IMG/VR virus record: IMGVR_UViG_3300013131_004481
Span: 1-28,211 of that record
Strand: one strand, 5' to 3'
DNA: 28,211 nucleotides
Origin: a virus
Numbering within the stretch: the first letter of the stretch is position 1; every line of letters starts with the position of its first letter. Positions 22,661 to 28,211 of the stretch are shown one piece after another. Below the pieces are notes generated by a model. It worked only from the letters and a program-made list of their open reading frames with translations. It had not been told where the DNA came from and made no database searches. Position numbers and translations under genes: made by a program.

Positions 22661-23316
22661 GGGCTCTCCGGCTTCTTCTCCTCGTTCTTCTTCTCGATGC
22701 TGGCGATGAGTCGCTTGACATGCTTGTCCCTCGTCGGCCTCACGCAGGTCGCTCCGAACTCGACGCCCACCACTCCAGCCATGGATTTGGCGAACGCGCA
22801 GCGGCGGGCTCCCATGTCGATGGTGCCCTTCAGGCATTTCCCCGCGCTCCAATTCCCAAGCAAGGCGTCGAGGCTCTTGGACTTGCAGGTGTCTTTCCAG
22901 TACTTGAGCAAGCGGTACGAGACCTTGACGGAGGTAAGCGGATCGCGCAGTTCGTCCACCTTCAATCCCTTCCAGGCTGGGTCGATGGTTCCAAGAATCG
23001 ACGGAGTCGCGCGCGACACTTGCATCGGCCCGAGCGCCCGGCAGAGGGGCTTCGTCATCCCGTTGGTTTGATAGCAATCGCCATCCTTGACGGTAGGCCG
23101 GTGTCGGCTCTCTTCGTAGCCCATGGTGGCCAAGATGAGCGGGTCGACCTCTGACGAAACGATTGCCCCCTCAGAGCCGACGGCGACGTAGCTCTCGGCC
23201 ATCGTCGCGACGCCTTGTCGGTAGGCGACGGAGCCAGGATGCTCCGACGTTGCCACGGTTGGCCATTCAACCTCAGCAGCTTTGAGGATCAGCGCGACGA
23301 GAATTTCAGACTTCAT
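22657..23316 (-). CDS. Lytic transglycosylase (SLT/goose-lysozyme-like)
   Basis: A 219-residue muralytic enzyme. The SLT core is visible: ATMGYEESRH with Glu69 as candidate catalytic acid followed by Ser, then ALGPMQVSRATPSIL (about 94-108; the 'GxMQ' motif), and LLGNWSAGKC in place of 'AYNAG'. Six or so Cys may form disulfides, fitting function outside the cytoplasm. The N-terminus (MKSEILVALILKAA) is only weakly signal-like. ATGA overlap with a tiny membrane protein upstream and a small protein downstream. Endolysin or virion-associated lysin are both possible; the membrane protein just upstream might be its export partner. Confidence 0.75.
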   Translation of the reverse strand: MKSEILVALILKAAEVEWPTVATSEHPGSVAYRQGVATMAESYVAVGSEGAIVSSEVDPLILATMGYEESRHRPTVKDGDCYQTNGMTKPLCRALGPMQVSRATPSILGTIDPAWKGLKVDELRDPLTSVKVSYRLLKYWKDTCKSKSLDALLGNWSAGKCLKGTIDMGARRCAFAKSMAGVVGVEFGATCVRPTRDKHVKRLIASIEKKNEEKKPESP

Positions 23317-23423
23317 AAAATCACCGTGATGACGAGGAGGGTTAGGACGAGCGCAACAAAGACCATCGCTCCAAGCGAGGGCGTGCGCCGCGATTCTCGA
23401 CAGTTTTCGCAATCGCAGTTCAT
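23313..23423 (-). CDS. 36-residue membrane protein (possible holin-like partner)
   Basis: Begins MNCDCENCRESRRTPSLG and continues into a single C-terminal membrane segment (MVFVALVLTLLVITVIL). ATGA overlaps on both sides (23420 and 23316) make it very likely real. The CxCxxC at the N-terminus is odd for so small a protein and would lie in the cytoplasm together with Arg residues. Placed directly before the transglycosylase, it could be a lysis accessory protein, but this is inference only. Confidence 0.6.
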   Translation of the reverse strand: MNCDCENCRESRRTPSLGAMVFVALVLTLLVITVIL

Positions 23424-24046
23424 GGCGGGGCGGTCTTGCAGCAACGGCATGACGTTGCGTAGTCGTGCCAATTGCCAGCGTGATTCGTGGTCAAGGCATC
23501 GCAAGCCGCCGGTCGTGACCAGAAGCCTCGACTGAAGGCATACGTGTCTTTGACGCGCACCCATTCTTGAACGGTCGTTTGCATGCGAGTTCCCGCGTAG
23601 CTGACGCATTCGGGATAGTCCTCAGCGCGTGCGTGCTGATCGAGTTTGGAAAGCTCGCGTCGGTTACGTGCCGCAACGCGATCCCAGTCGGGACCTATGT
23701 AGCTCCTCAGCGGACCGCACTTGTCGGCGGGCGTTCCGACGCACGCGCTCTTCCATTCCCGCCACGAGCAGAGCCGTTTCCGCCGAGAAGCGCAGAGCGA
23801 CTCGCAGTCCCAGGTCTCGCCGTTCGTCGAGACGTAGTTTTCCAAAACGGCAGACGCGCCGAGAAGGGTCTGCTTGCCGTCGTTTGGCCACGGGTAGACA
23901 TCCACACACGTGTTCTCGACCTGCACCATGTCCAAAGGGCACCCGTGCTCGATGGGCGGTTCAGGCAGCCATGAAGACGCAGCGAGGAGGGCTCTCGTGA
24001 TGGCGAGAGCCTCCATGGGGAATCGGAGATCAATCAAAGGTCCCAT
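23420..24046 (-). CDS. FGE/sulfatase-modifying-factor-like (C-type-lectin fold) Cys-rich protein
   Basis: A 208-residue protein matching the bacterial FGE-sulfatase/SUMF1 domain pattern in order: CPLDMVQVENTCVDVYPW (36-53), LCASRRKRLCSWREWKSACVG (85-104), MQTTVQEWV (155-163, for the usual 'GNVWEWV'), and RGFWSRPAACDALTTNHA then YATSCRCC (173-203, for 'GGYW....C...T..H....FRCC'). Enzymatic FGE needs a Cys pair in a different setting that I do not see, so a binding role is more likely; related C-type-lectin folds occur in phage receptor-binding and DGR variable proteins. Residues 10-28 may be a weak signal segment. It precedes the lysis-type genes with ATGA overlap. The start is uncertain (ATG at 24016 possible). 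Confidence 0.6.
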   Translation of the reverse strand: MGPLIDLRFPMEALAITRALLAASSWLPEPPIEHGCPLDMVQVENTCVDVYPWPNDGKQTLLGASAVLENYVSTNGETWDCESLCASRRKRLCSWREWKSACVGTPADKCGPLRSYIGPDWDRVAARNRRELSKLDQHARAEDYPECVSYAGTRMQTTVQEWVRVKDTYAFSRGFWSRPAACDALTTNHAGNWHDYATSCRCCKTAPP

Positions 24047-24085
24047 GGCCCGGTGTCGTAGCTCGAACGCGCGGTCCCGTAAACT

Positions 24086-24277
24086 CTAGGGCCAATCGTA
24101 GGCGTCGAAGCACATTCCGCAGGACCGACACGAGAACGACAGATGAACACCGCTTTCGCCATTGTCTGCATGCGGTCCCTGGTCCCCGCAATCAGGACAC
24201 GGCGACCGATCATGGCGCGGCTCGCCACGCTCTTCGAGCGCAGCATCAAGCCTCGCGAAGAACGCCTCGGGCGTCAT
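24086..24277 (-). CDS. Small zinc-ribbon protein
   Basis: A 63-residue protein: short N-terminal helix (TPEAFFARLDAALEERG), then CPDCGDQGPH and FSCRSCGMCFD, a four-Cys zinc ribbon with two additional ligands possible. Overlaps the upstream gene by ATGA. Possibly an adaptor for polymerase or helicase contacts; no family recognised. A 39-base gap separates it from the FGE-like gene. Confidence 0.7.
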   Translation of the reverse strand: MTPEAFFARLDAALEERGEPRHDRSPCPDCGDQGPHADNGESGVHLSFSCRSCGMCFDAYDWP

Positions 24278-24648
24278 GGCCCCTCTGCGATGCCGAGCGC
24301 GTAGGCGTCAAGAATCGTCGTATTCCTCAGCGACGGATCGAAGTCGAACGCGAGGGTGGAGGCGACCGCCTTGCCTGCCCGCTCCTTCTGCTTGTCGGTG
24401 AGACATGCGTCTGAGACGCTCTCGGGCGCCTTCTTCTTCGCGCGGCGAGGCTTTTCCTTCGGTTCATCGGACGCAGCCTCGGAGCGCACCAGAATCCATT
24501 CGCAATCCGGGTCCGTTCCGGCGTGATGCTGATCGAGGATGTTGCCAAGTGCCTCGCCTGCGGTAACCGCCTCAGTCACCTCGGTGATGAGCGTTCCGTC
24601 CTTCTTCTGGACGCAGACTGCGTAAAACCTCTTCTTGCTTCGTGCCAT
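24274..24648 (-). CDS. Hypothetical protein with Lys/Arg-rich linker
   Basis: A 124-residue protein starting MARSKKRFYAVCVQKKDG. The N-terminal 55 residues look like a small beta-alpha-beta fold (VTAGEALGNILDQHH helix), followed by a basic linker (EPKEKPRRAKKKAPES) and a C-terminal helical part. Unrecognised. AAGGA lies before the ATG and a promoter candidate is 30 bases further up. Confidence 0.65.
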   Translation of the reverse strand: MARSKKRFYAVCVQKKDGTLITEVTEAVTAGEALGNILDQHHAGTDPDCEWILVRSEAASDEPKEKPRRAKKKAPESVSDACLTDKQKERAGKAVASTLAFDFDPSLRNTTILDAYALGIAEGP

Positions 24649-24678
24649 CGGTTGTCCTTCCTTTGCACTCGCGTGCCT

Positions 24679-24707
24679 AACGTAGTGGCGCGTTGCCTTT
24701 TTGGCAA
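24679..24707 (-). promoter_or_regulatory. Candidate internal promoter in the long minus-strand gene train
   Basis: On the minus strand TTGCCA (24707-24702), 17 bases, TACGTT (24684-24679), about 30 bases before the 24648 start. It falls in the only clear non-coding gap of this part (24649-24710). Confidence 0.4.
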
Positions 24708-24708
24708 C
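24692..24708. promoter_or_regulatory. Perfect inverted repeat over the -35 box
   Basis: GTTGCC (24692-24697), five T, GGCAAC (24703-24708). It covers the -35 region of the candidate promoter, so it may be an operator; as RNA from the gene above it forms a 6-bp stem with a 5-base loop, possibly a weak attenuator. Confidence 0.4.
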
Positions 24709-24710
24709 TA

Positions 24711-24890
24711 CTATCGCTCGTCCTCTGCTGACAGGTACGCATCTGATAGGAGCCTTCGCTCTCGTGTCAGTCTCGCGGAGCATCTCTCGCAGACATGCTC
24801 ACCTGGAGCGGCCTGTCCTTGTCCGTTTGCGTTGAATAGCTGGCCGCAATATCCGCAGCACTGCACGTCAATCGGAACTCGGCGTCGCAT
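24711..24890 (-). CDS. Small zinc-ribbon protein
   Basis: A 59-residue protein with CCGYCGQLF (about 11-19) and CERCSARLTRERRLL (about 35-49), a four-Cys zinc-binding ribbon followed by a basic helix, reminiscent in layout of DksA/TraR-type or transcription-factor ribbons but too short to assign. It starts on the TGATG junction with the clamp-like gene upstream. Confidence 0.7.
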   Translation of the reverse strand: MRRRVPIDVQCCGYCGQLFNANGQGQAAPGEHVCERCSARLTRERRLLSDAYLSAEDER

Positions 24891-25465
24891 CAGACACGCA
24901 TCGGCATGATGACGGCCGTCCAGGTGGCGTCGAATCCCTTGAAGGTGACCGCGATGGGGGCCATATCGCTCTCTGGGACGATGAACGTGCCGCCGCGCGT
25001 CTCCGCAGCCTTCTGGACAGCTTCGAGCCGCGCGATGTACTTCATGTTGAACGCGATTTTGTTGGTCGCGGACGCGGACGCTTCGGGCATGACCTGCCTC
25101 CAAGCTGGGAAGTGGTCGTCCTCGCAGGCAAGGCGCGACGTCGCTCCGTTGGGTGCCGTGATGATGACCTCGGCCAGAGCCTCGGTCGCCTTGCGTTCGA
25201 TGGTCAGGACGTCGTCCTTTTTCAAGAGCTTTGCCATCTCAACGAGGGCTTTCGCTGGAGCGAGGAATGGCTCCCCGGCGTAGGTGCCGCCGTTCTTCGC
25301 GGCGACGAGGGTGTGGCCATCGGTGGCGACGGCCGTGCCCGCATCCGGTTCGAATCGGATACAGGTCAGCGTTGTCCTCGTTTTGTCCGTCGAGGCAAAC
25401 TCTGCGAGGGCGGCAACGTCATGCTTGGTCAGCTTGAAAGCTCTGCTTTCCGTGTCGCACTTCAT
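24890..25465 (-). CDS. Sliding-clamp (DnaN)-like protein, short form
   Basis: A 191-residue protein with hallmarks of the bacterial polymerase III beta clamp: TTLTCIRFEPDAGTAVATDGHTL (31-53; 'ATDGHRLA' in DnaN), DDHFPAWRQVMP (116-127; 'FPDYRRVLP'), and the terminal TWTAVIMPMRV (181-191; 'yvvMPMrl', the very end of DnaN). Cellular clamps are about 366 residues with three domains and form dimers; this one holds roughly half of that, so it could form a ring of more subunits, as with T4 gp45 or PCNA (three subunits), or block the host clamp. ATG at 25465 has a perfect AAAGGAG site. A structured leader precedes it. Confidence 0.7.
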   Translation of the reverse strand: MKCDTESRAFKLTKHDVAALAEFASTDKTRTTLTCIRFEPDAGTAVATDGHTLVAAKNGGTYAGEPFLAPAKALVEMAKLLKKDDVLTIERKATEALAEVIITAPNGATSRLACEDDHFPAWRQVMPEASASATNKIAFNMKYIARLEAVQKAAETRGGTFIVPESDMAPIAVTFKGFDATWTAVIMPMRV

Positions 25466-25484
25466 GTCGGTCTCCTTTGGTTGG

Positions 25485-25568
25485 CGCCGCTTTCTGATCG
25501 TCAGCGAGCGGCGTTGGAAGGGGCGGGAGCGTGCCAAGCTTCCCGGTGGCTCAGGCGAGCCGCCCCTT
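25485..25568 (-). other. Structured leader upstream of the clamp-like gene
   Basis: In the 111-base gap before the clamp gene, the transcript can form three stems: a 9-bp stem (25560-25568 with 25518-25526), a GGCTC/GAGCC hairpin inside it, and a 7-bp CGCCGCT/AGCGGCG stem (25485-25491 with 25507-25513) close to the AAAGGAG site. No U tract follows, so a terminator is unlikely. Possibly a translational control region. Confidence 0.4.
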
Positions 25569-25576
25569 GTGGTACG

Positions 25577-26611
25577 TCAGCAGGTGTAGAGGCGAGCCGT
25601 CATCACGCCGCAGACGTAGGTCACTTGAATCCAAGTCGGGCACGCCACCTCGCCGTCGTCGTCGCCCTCCTCGTCTCCCTCGGCAGGCCGGTAGACGATG
25701 ATGGGCTGGATGAACACGGCATCAGCGTCCAAGCCAAGGTGCCGCACCGCGTCGTAGACGTAGGTTGTCACGTCTTGGAGTCGGCGGTATTGAGCGAGGT
25801 CGGTGACGTTGTCGATGACGGGTCCGACCCGGCTATCCACCGCGAGCCGGTAGAAGGTGACCTCCGGGTCAGGCTGTTTTAGCGACTCGCTCGCCTCATC
25901 TAAGAGCCGCTCCAGGCATTTGGTGACCTCAAGATATGCCTGCTTCGGGGCTTCGAGTTGCTCGAACCATTCGACAGCATCGCGGCCTGCGTGTTTCTCC
26001 AGAAACGCGATGGTCGTTTCGCGTTCGAGTCGCTCTTTCTGGGCGGCTTTCTGCTCCTCCAAGAGCCTCTTGAGCTTCTCCTGCTTCTCGGCCGCTTCCC
26101 GCTCCGCCTTCAGGGCAGCGTTGCGCTCTTGAAGCAGCGCCTCGATTGCCTCGCGGCGTCCGATCATCCAAGCGGCAACCTCGTTCAGGCCGCAGCCGGG
26201 AACCATCTCGTTGGCAGATCGAAGCGCCCACTGGCCCCAGCTTGAGCTTGGGGGCACCAAAAATTGGTCATCGGGGAACTGCTTGAGCTTCGCGATGACG
26301 TCTGCGCGCCGCGCCTCCTCTGCGAGGGCAGCCGCGTCCCTCTCCTCCTTTTGCTTCGCCTCCCGTGCGATGCGAGCGTCGAGCAGAATTTTGAGGCTTT
26401 CGAGGCTTGCCTCTCCGACCTCCACGTCCCTGAGAGGCTCGTTCCACGGCCACTCGCCGCCGACGTGCTTCGCGAGGCACTCGCGCTGCGCCTCGGAGAG
26501 GCTCTGGAGGTCGTTGTTGCTGAGGGTCAGGGTCACGTCCCCGAGGACAGACTTGCCTGCGCGCACGGCGGCGGCAGGCGAGACCCGAATGGTCACGCAC
26601 AATTGCTTCAT
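25577..26611 (-). CDS. Coiled-coil hypothetical protein
   Basis: A 344-residue protein starting MKQLCVTIRVSPAAAVRAG, with AAGGAG seven bases before the ATG. The N-terminal 60 residues are a small beta/alpha part; residues about 75-110 and 160-215 are long Glu/Lys/Arg/Ala helices (EREAAEKQEKLKRLLEEQK) with coiled-coil character; the end is beta-rich with an acidic loop (EGDEEGDDDGE). No known family. It lies between the orphan reading frame/DUF932 gene and the clamp, suggesting a replication-related or structural-scaffold role, but nothing in the sequence proves it. Confidence 0.7.
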   Translation of the reverse strand: MKQLCVTIRVSPAAAVRAGKSVLGDVTLTLSNNDLQSLSEAQRECLAKHVGGEWPWNEPLRDVEVGEASLESLKILLDARIAREAKQKEERDAAALAEEARRADVIAKLKQFPDDQFLVPPSSSWGQWALRSANEMVPGCGLNEVAAWMIGRREAIEALLQERNAALKAEREAAEKQEKLKRLLEEQKAAQKERLERETTIAFLEKHAGRDAVEWFEQLEAPKQAYLEVTKCLERLLDEASESLKQPDPEVTFYRLAVDSRVGPVIDNVTDLAQYRRLQDVTTYVYDAVRHLGLDADAVFIQPIIVYRPAEGDEEGDDDGEVACPTWIQVTYVCGVMTARLYTC

Positions 26612-26624
26612 GTTCGTACTCCTT

Positions 26625-26641
26625 CGCTCGCTCTGCGAGCG
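26625..26641 (-). other. Hairpin abutting the ribosome-binding site of the 26611 gene
   Basis: CGCTCGC-AGA-GCGAGCG (transcript sense) ends directly before AAGGAG. A 7-bp GC stem with a 3-base loop at this place could modulate translation or protect the 5' end of a processed mRNA. Confidence 0.4.
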
Positions 26642-26666
26642 TTCCGAATCGCGGTAAAGACCCGCA

Positions 26667-26696
26667 CTCGACCCCTGAGCCATTTCAGGAGTCGAG
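26667..26696. other. 12-bp hairpin (one mismatch) in the 131-base gap
   Basis: Arms 26667-26678 and 26685-26696 pair except at one position, loop of six. Located between the orphan reading frame stop (26743) and the coiled-coil gene. No T run on either strand, so not a standard terminator; could be an mRNA-processing stem or a protein-binding site. Confidence 0.45.
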
Positions 26697-26742
26697 CAAG
26701 GGCCACCTCTTGCGGGAGGCAGCCGTGCGATGCCGGAGTTTT

Positions 26743-27042
26743 TCAGCCGTCTTCGAGGCGCGCTTTAAGCCACTCGACGAAGGCGTCCAGGCCCGGTCCT
26801 CTACCCCCGATCTGCCAGCGGTATGGCTGAAACTCTCTGCGGAAGGTTTCGGGACTTGGGTATTCGTCGTCGTAGAGGCTCGTACACTTCCAGTCGTAGA
26901 TGGTCCAGACCGATCCGTCGTCGCCCTGGATGACCCACTCGGTCGAGACCTTGTATTCGTCTCCGACGCCGTTCGGGGCTCCGAGAGCCCGGCGGTCGCG
27001 TGCGAGGGGAGCGACCGTTGCCGGTCGCCCGCACCCTCTCGG
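26743..27042 (-). CDS. Conserved small phage protein lacking a start codon, in frame behind the DUF932 stop
   Basis: The frame from the codon after the DUF932 TGA to the TGA at 26743 is open for 99 codons and its last 80 residues are clearly protein-like: ALGAPNGVGDEYKVSTEWV (19-37), then GSVWTIYDWKCTSLYDDEYP (43-62), and GLDAFVEWLKARLEDG. This matches the look of a small phage family with the pattern 'LGEPN.sGDgYKVt.EW....G..fTlYDWK.t.lY'. Yet no ATG, GTG or TTG occurs in this frame. Explanations: UGA readthrough giving a C-terminal extension of the DUF932 protein, a non-canonical start, or an indel close to the 5' end (a GTG at about 27034 lies in another frame behind GAGAGG). Confidence 0.6.
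   Translation of the reverse strand, partial: PRGCGRPATVAPLARDRRALGAPNGVGDEYKVSTEWVIQGDDGSVWTIYDWKCTSLYDDEYPSPETFRREFQPYRWQIGGRGPGLDAFVEWLKARLEDG
27011..27028 (-). other. Stem-loop just downstream of the DUF932 stop codon
   Basis: A 7-bp GC-rich stem GCGACCG/CGGTCGC with a 4-base loop starts about 14 bases after the UGA. Such a position is compatible with an element affecting termination or initiation for the frame that follows, but a chance hairpin in GC-rich DNA cannot be excluded. Confidence 0.4.
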
Positions 27043-28098
27043 TCAGTTGTCCAAAATCCAGTCGAGGACGGAAACTTGCTCGGCCGCGACGCCCATGCGG
27101 AGCGCCTCCGCGACCGCGACGGTCTCGGTCTGGCCATCCGGGCGGATGACCTCGACGAGCCGCTCGATCACTCCCTGGACCTCTTCGAGGCGCTTTGCGC
27201 GCGTCCCGAAGAGGAGGGAGTCGAGCCTGTCGGCGTCACCTCGGCACTTCCGCGCCGAGCCGTCCGCGTTGCGGTCCACGAGGTAGGTGGCCGCGTTCCA
27301 GAGCGTGGCAAGGTTGCCCCGCTCGCCCACCCGGTTGATGGGATGGTGCGCCGCACGGATCGCGTCCGTCCGCTCATTGTCGAGCCTCGTTTCCAGCACC
27401 TTGGACGAACCTTCGGGAGCCTTGGGAAAGAGCGCGTCGAACGCCTTTTCCGCAGCTTCGCGGCTCAGGTGGACCTGGGAGGCCCGCTCGAAGAGATCGC
27501 GGACCCGGCGCCCCTTGGCGACGCAGTCTGAAATCCCGTCTCGCAGGATTTTGACGTTGGTTTCCAGGCTCGCCGTGTGGCGAAGCTGGGCCATGCCGGA
27601 GCCATCCTCGCGCATGGCCGCGGCGAGCGTGTTCGCGCAAACGACCCGCACGGACGTGAATCCGGCCGTGAGGCGGAGCGAGCCGTCGAAGCTGTCCGCG
27701 AGGACAAGCTGCGTCCGCAACCCGTTGGCGTCGCCTACGTCGAAGGTGGCGAGCACTCGCGAGCCCTCGCAGAGCGAGAACGCGCCCGTGGGCTTGGCTC
27801 CTGCATGGTAGGCGGCCGTGATCATGCCGCGCCATTCGTCGGGCGTCGTCGCGCGGTAACGCGATCCGTTCGTCCCGACGATCCGGTCAGGGTGCGCCGG
27901 ATACTTGGCCACGAGAGCCTTTAGGCTCGCGGTCAAGCCGTCCCTGGTGAACAGGGCTTCGGCCGAGAGCGAGACCGGATACGAACCGGCTTGCTCCCCG
28001 TGTTGAATCAGGCTGTCAGCGTCGGTGAACACACCGACCTCCTCCAACCCGTGCCAGGATGAGGCGTCAAGGACGCCCCGATCCCACATGTGGGCCAT
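27043..28098 (-). CDS. DUF932-family phage/plasmid protein
   Basis: A 351-residue protein with the DUF932 layout: a 'GTNGSRYRATTPDEW' style N-terminal segment, AGAKPTGAFSLCEGSRVLATF (about 100-120), LVLADSFDGSLRLTAGFTSVRVVCANTLAAA (about 130-160; 'lt.S.DGS.a......RvVC.NTl' is the family signature), and C-terminal DGQTETVAVAEALRMG. DUF932 proteins occur widely in phages, plasmids and ICEs, often near replication/recombination genes; their function is not settled. The ATG at 28098 has GGGAG eight bases upstream. The stop is followed in frame by a further coding-like stretch (26743-27042). Confidence 0.85.
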   Translation of the reverse strand: MAHMWDRGVLDASSWHGLEEVGVFTDADSLIQHGEQAGSYPVSLSAEALFTRDGLTASLKALVAKYPAHPDRIVGTNGSRYRATTPDEWRGMITAAYHAGAKPTGAFSLCEGSRVLATFDVGDANGLRTQLVLADSFDGSLRLTAGFTSVRVVCANTLAAAMREDGSGMAQLRHTASLETNVKILRDGISDCVAKGRRVRDLFERASQVHLSREAAEKAFDALFPKAPEGSSKVLETRLDNERTDAIRAAHHPINRVGERGNLATLWNAATYLVDRNADGSARKCRGDADRLDSLLFGTRAKRLEEVQGVIERLVEVIRPDGQTETVAVAEALRMGVAAEQVSVLDWILDN

Positions 28099-28111
28099 GC
28101 TAATTCTCCCT

Positions 28112-28126
28112 CCCGCGTCACGCGGG
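28112..28126 (-). other. Hairpin in the DUF932 leader
   Basis: CCCGCG-TCA-CGCGGG perfect 6-bp stem 12 bases ahead of the ribosome-binding region of the DUF932 gene. Could be the tail of an upstream terminator or a leader stem. Confidence 0.35.
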
Positions 28127-28151
28127 TTCAAGGGTAACTCGGCCGCGCCGA

Positions 28152-28168
28152 CCCCTCACCGTGAGGGG
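28152..28168. promoter_or_regulatory. 17-bp perfect palindrome upstream of the DUF932 gene
   Basis: CCCCTCAC-C-GTGAGGGG: eight-base arms around one base, suited to a dimeric regulator. It lies about 55 bp before the DUF932 start, at the upstream end of the long minus-strand gene train. Confidence 0.45.
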
Positions 28169-28169
28169 A

Positions 28170-28191
28170 CGAGCGGACGAGCGGCGAGCGG
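28170..28191. repeat. Three short direct repeats of CGAGCGG
   Basis: CGAGCGG occurs at 28170-28176, 28178-28184 and 28185-28191, followed by a degenerate fourth copy that runs on towards the window end. Too short to call iterons, but directly next to a 17-bp palindrome in the only sizeable non-coding stretch at this edge (28099-28211). Confidence 0.45.
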
Positions 28192-28211
28192 CGAGGCGTG
28201 CCGAGCCCCGC

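Noticed and set aside
26710-27531. 273-codon plus-strand frame opposite the DUF932 and orphan frames
   Set aside because: The minus strand carries recognisable families here; the plus frame is a typical antisense shadow in GC-rich DNA.
1-28211. tRNA genes, CRISPR arrays, transposases or a reverse transcriptase
   Set aside because: No cloverleaf-like sequences, regularly spaced repeats, DDE-transposase or RT motifs were seen on either strand.

Overview
The window looks like part of a large temperate phage, phage-plasmid or prophage from a fairly GC-rich bacterium. There are no rRNA, tRNA or housekeeping genes. Genes are packed end to end with ATGA/GTGA start-stop overlaps, and products are typical of phages or conjugative elements: GP88 family, DUF932 family, RusA-type resolvase, a single-strand-annealing-like protein, a tyrosine recombinase, two muralytic enzymes, a short sliding-clamp homologue, and many small zinc-ribbon and single-pass membrane proteins. 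Several small families remind me of mobile elements in Myxococcota, but the host cannot be fixed from the sequence.

Layout. (1) Positions 1-6893, plus strand: end of an unknown gene, a membrane-anchored lysozyme-like protein, a GP88 protein, a small membrane protein with the alkaline-ceramidase/CREST active-site pattern, an SNF2 helicase, then a strong promoter driving a small probable DNA-binding protein and a UvrD/PcrA-type helicase. (2) Positions 6904-8959, minus strand: a cassette with two ADP-ribosyltransferase-like proteins, a decayed duplicate, and its own promoter that overlaps a divergent one; the distal gene is clearly more AT-rich than its surroundings. (3) Positions 8943-9824, plus strand: small membrane/coiled-coil protein, small protein, RusA-like resolvase, strong terminator. 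(4) Positions 15115-9924, minus strand: an XRE repressor-like gene with a palindromic operator in its promoter, a 1367-residue protein whose N-terminal part is a complete tyrosine recombinase and whose C-terminus carries a peptidoglycan-binding-like domain, a LexA-type HTH without protease, and an unknown gene. (5) Positions 15176-17548, plus strand, divergent from (4): annealing-protein candidate, GNAT acetyltransferase, and a run of very small proteins including three predicted membrane miniproteins. (6) Positions 28098-17591, minus strand: a long gene train with a DUF932 protein, an orphan reading frame behind its UGA stop, a coiled-coil protein, a two-thirds-length DnaN-like clamp, several zinc-ribbon proteins, an FGE/C-type-lectin-fold protein, a lytic transglycosylase, several unknowns, a second SNF2 helicase and a frameshifted winged-helix gene.

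Together the genes suggest a replication/recombination segment (clamp, three helicases, annealing protein, resolvase, DUF932) beside an integration/repression switch, with an ART cassette inserted as cargo. The least ordinary items are the recombinase fusion, the ART cassette with its decayed duplicate and back-to-back promoters, the ceramidase-like miniprotein, the reading frame behind an in-frame UGA, and the single-base frameshift in the winged-helix gene. All functional calls rest on reading motifs by eye; no database search was run.
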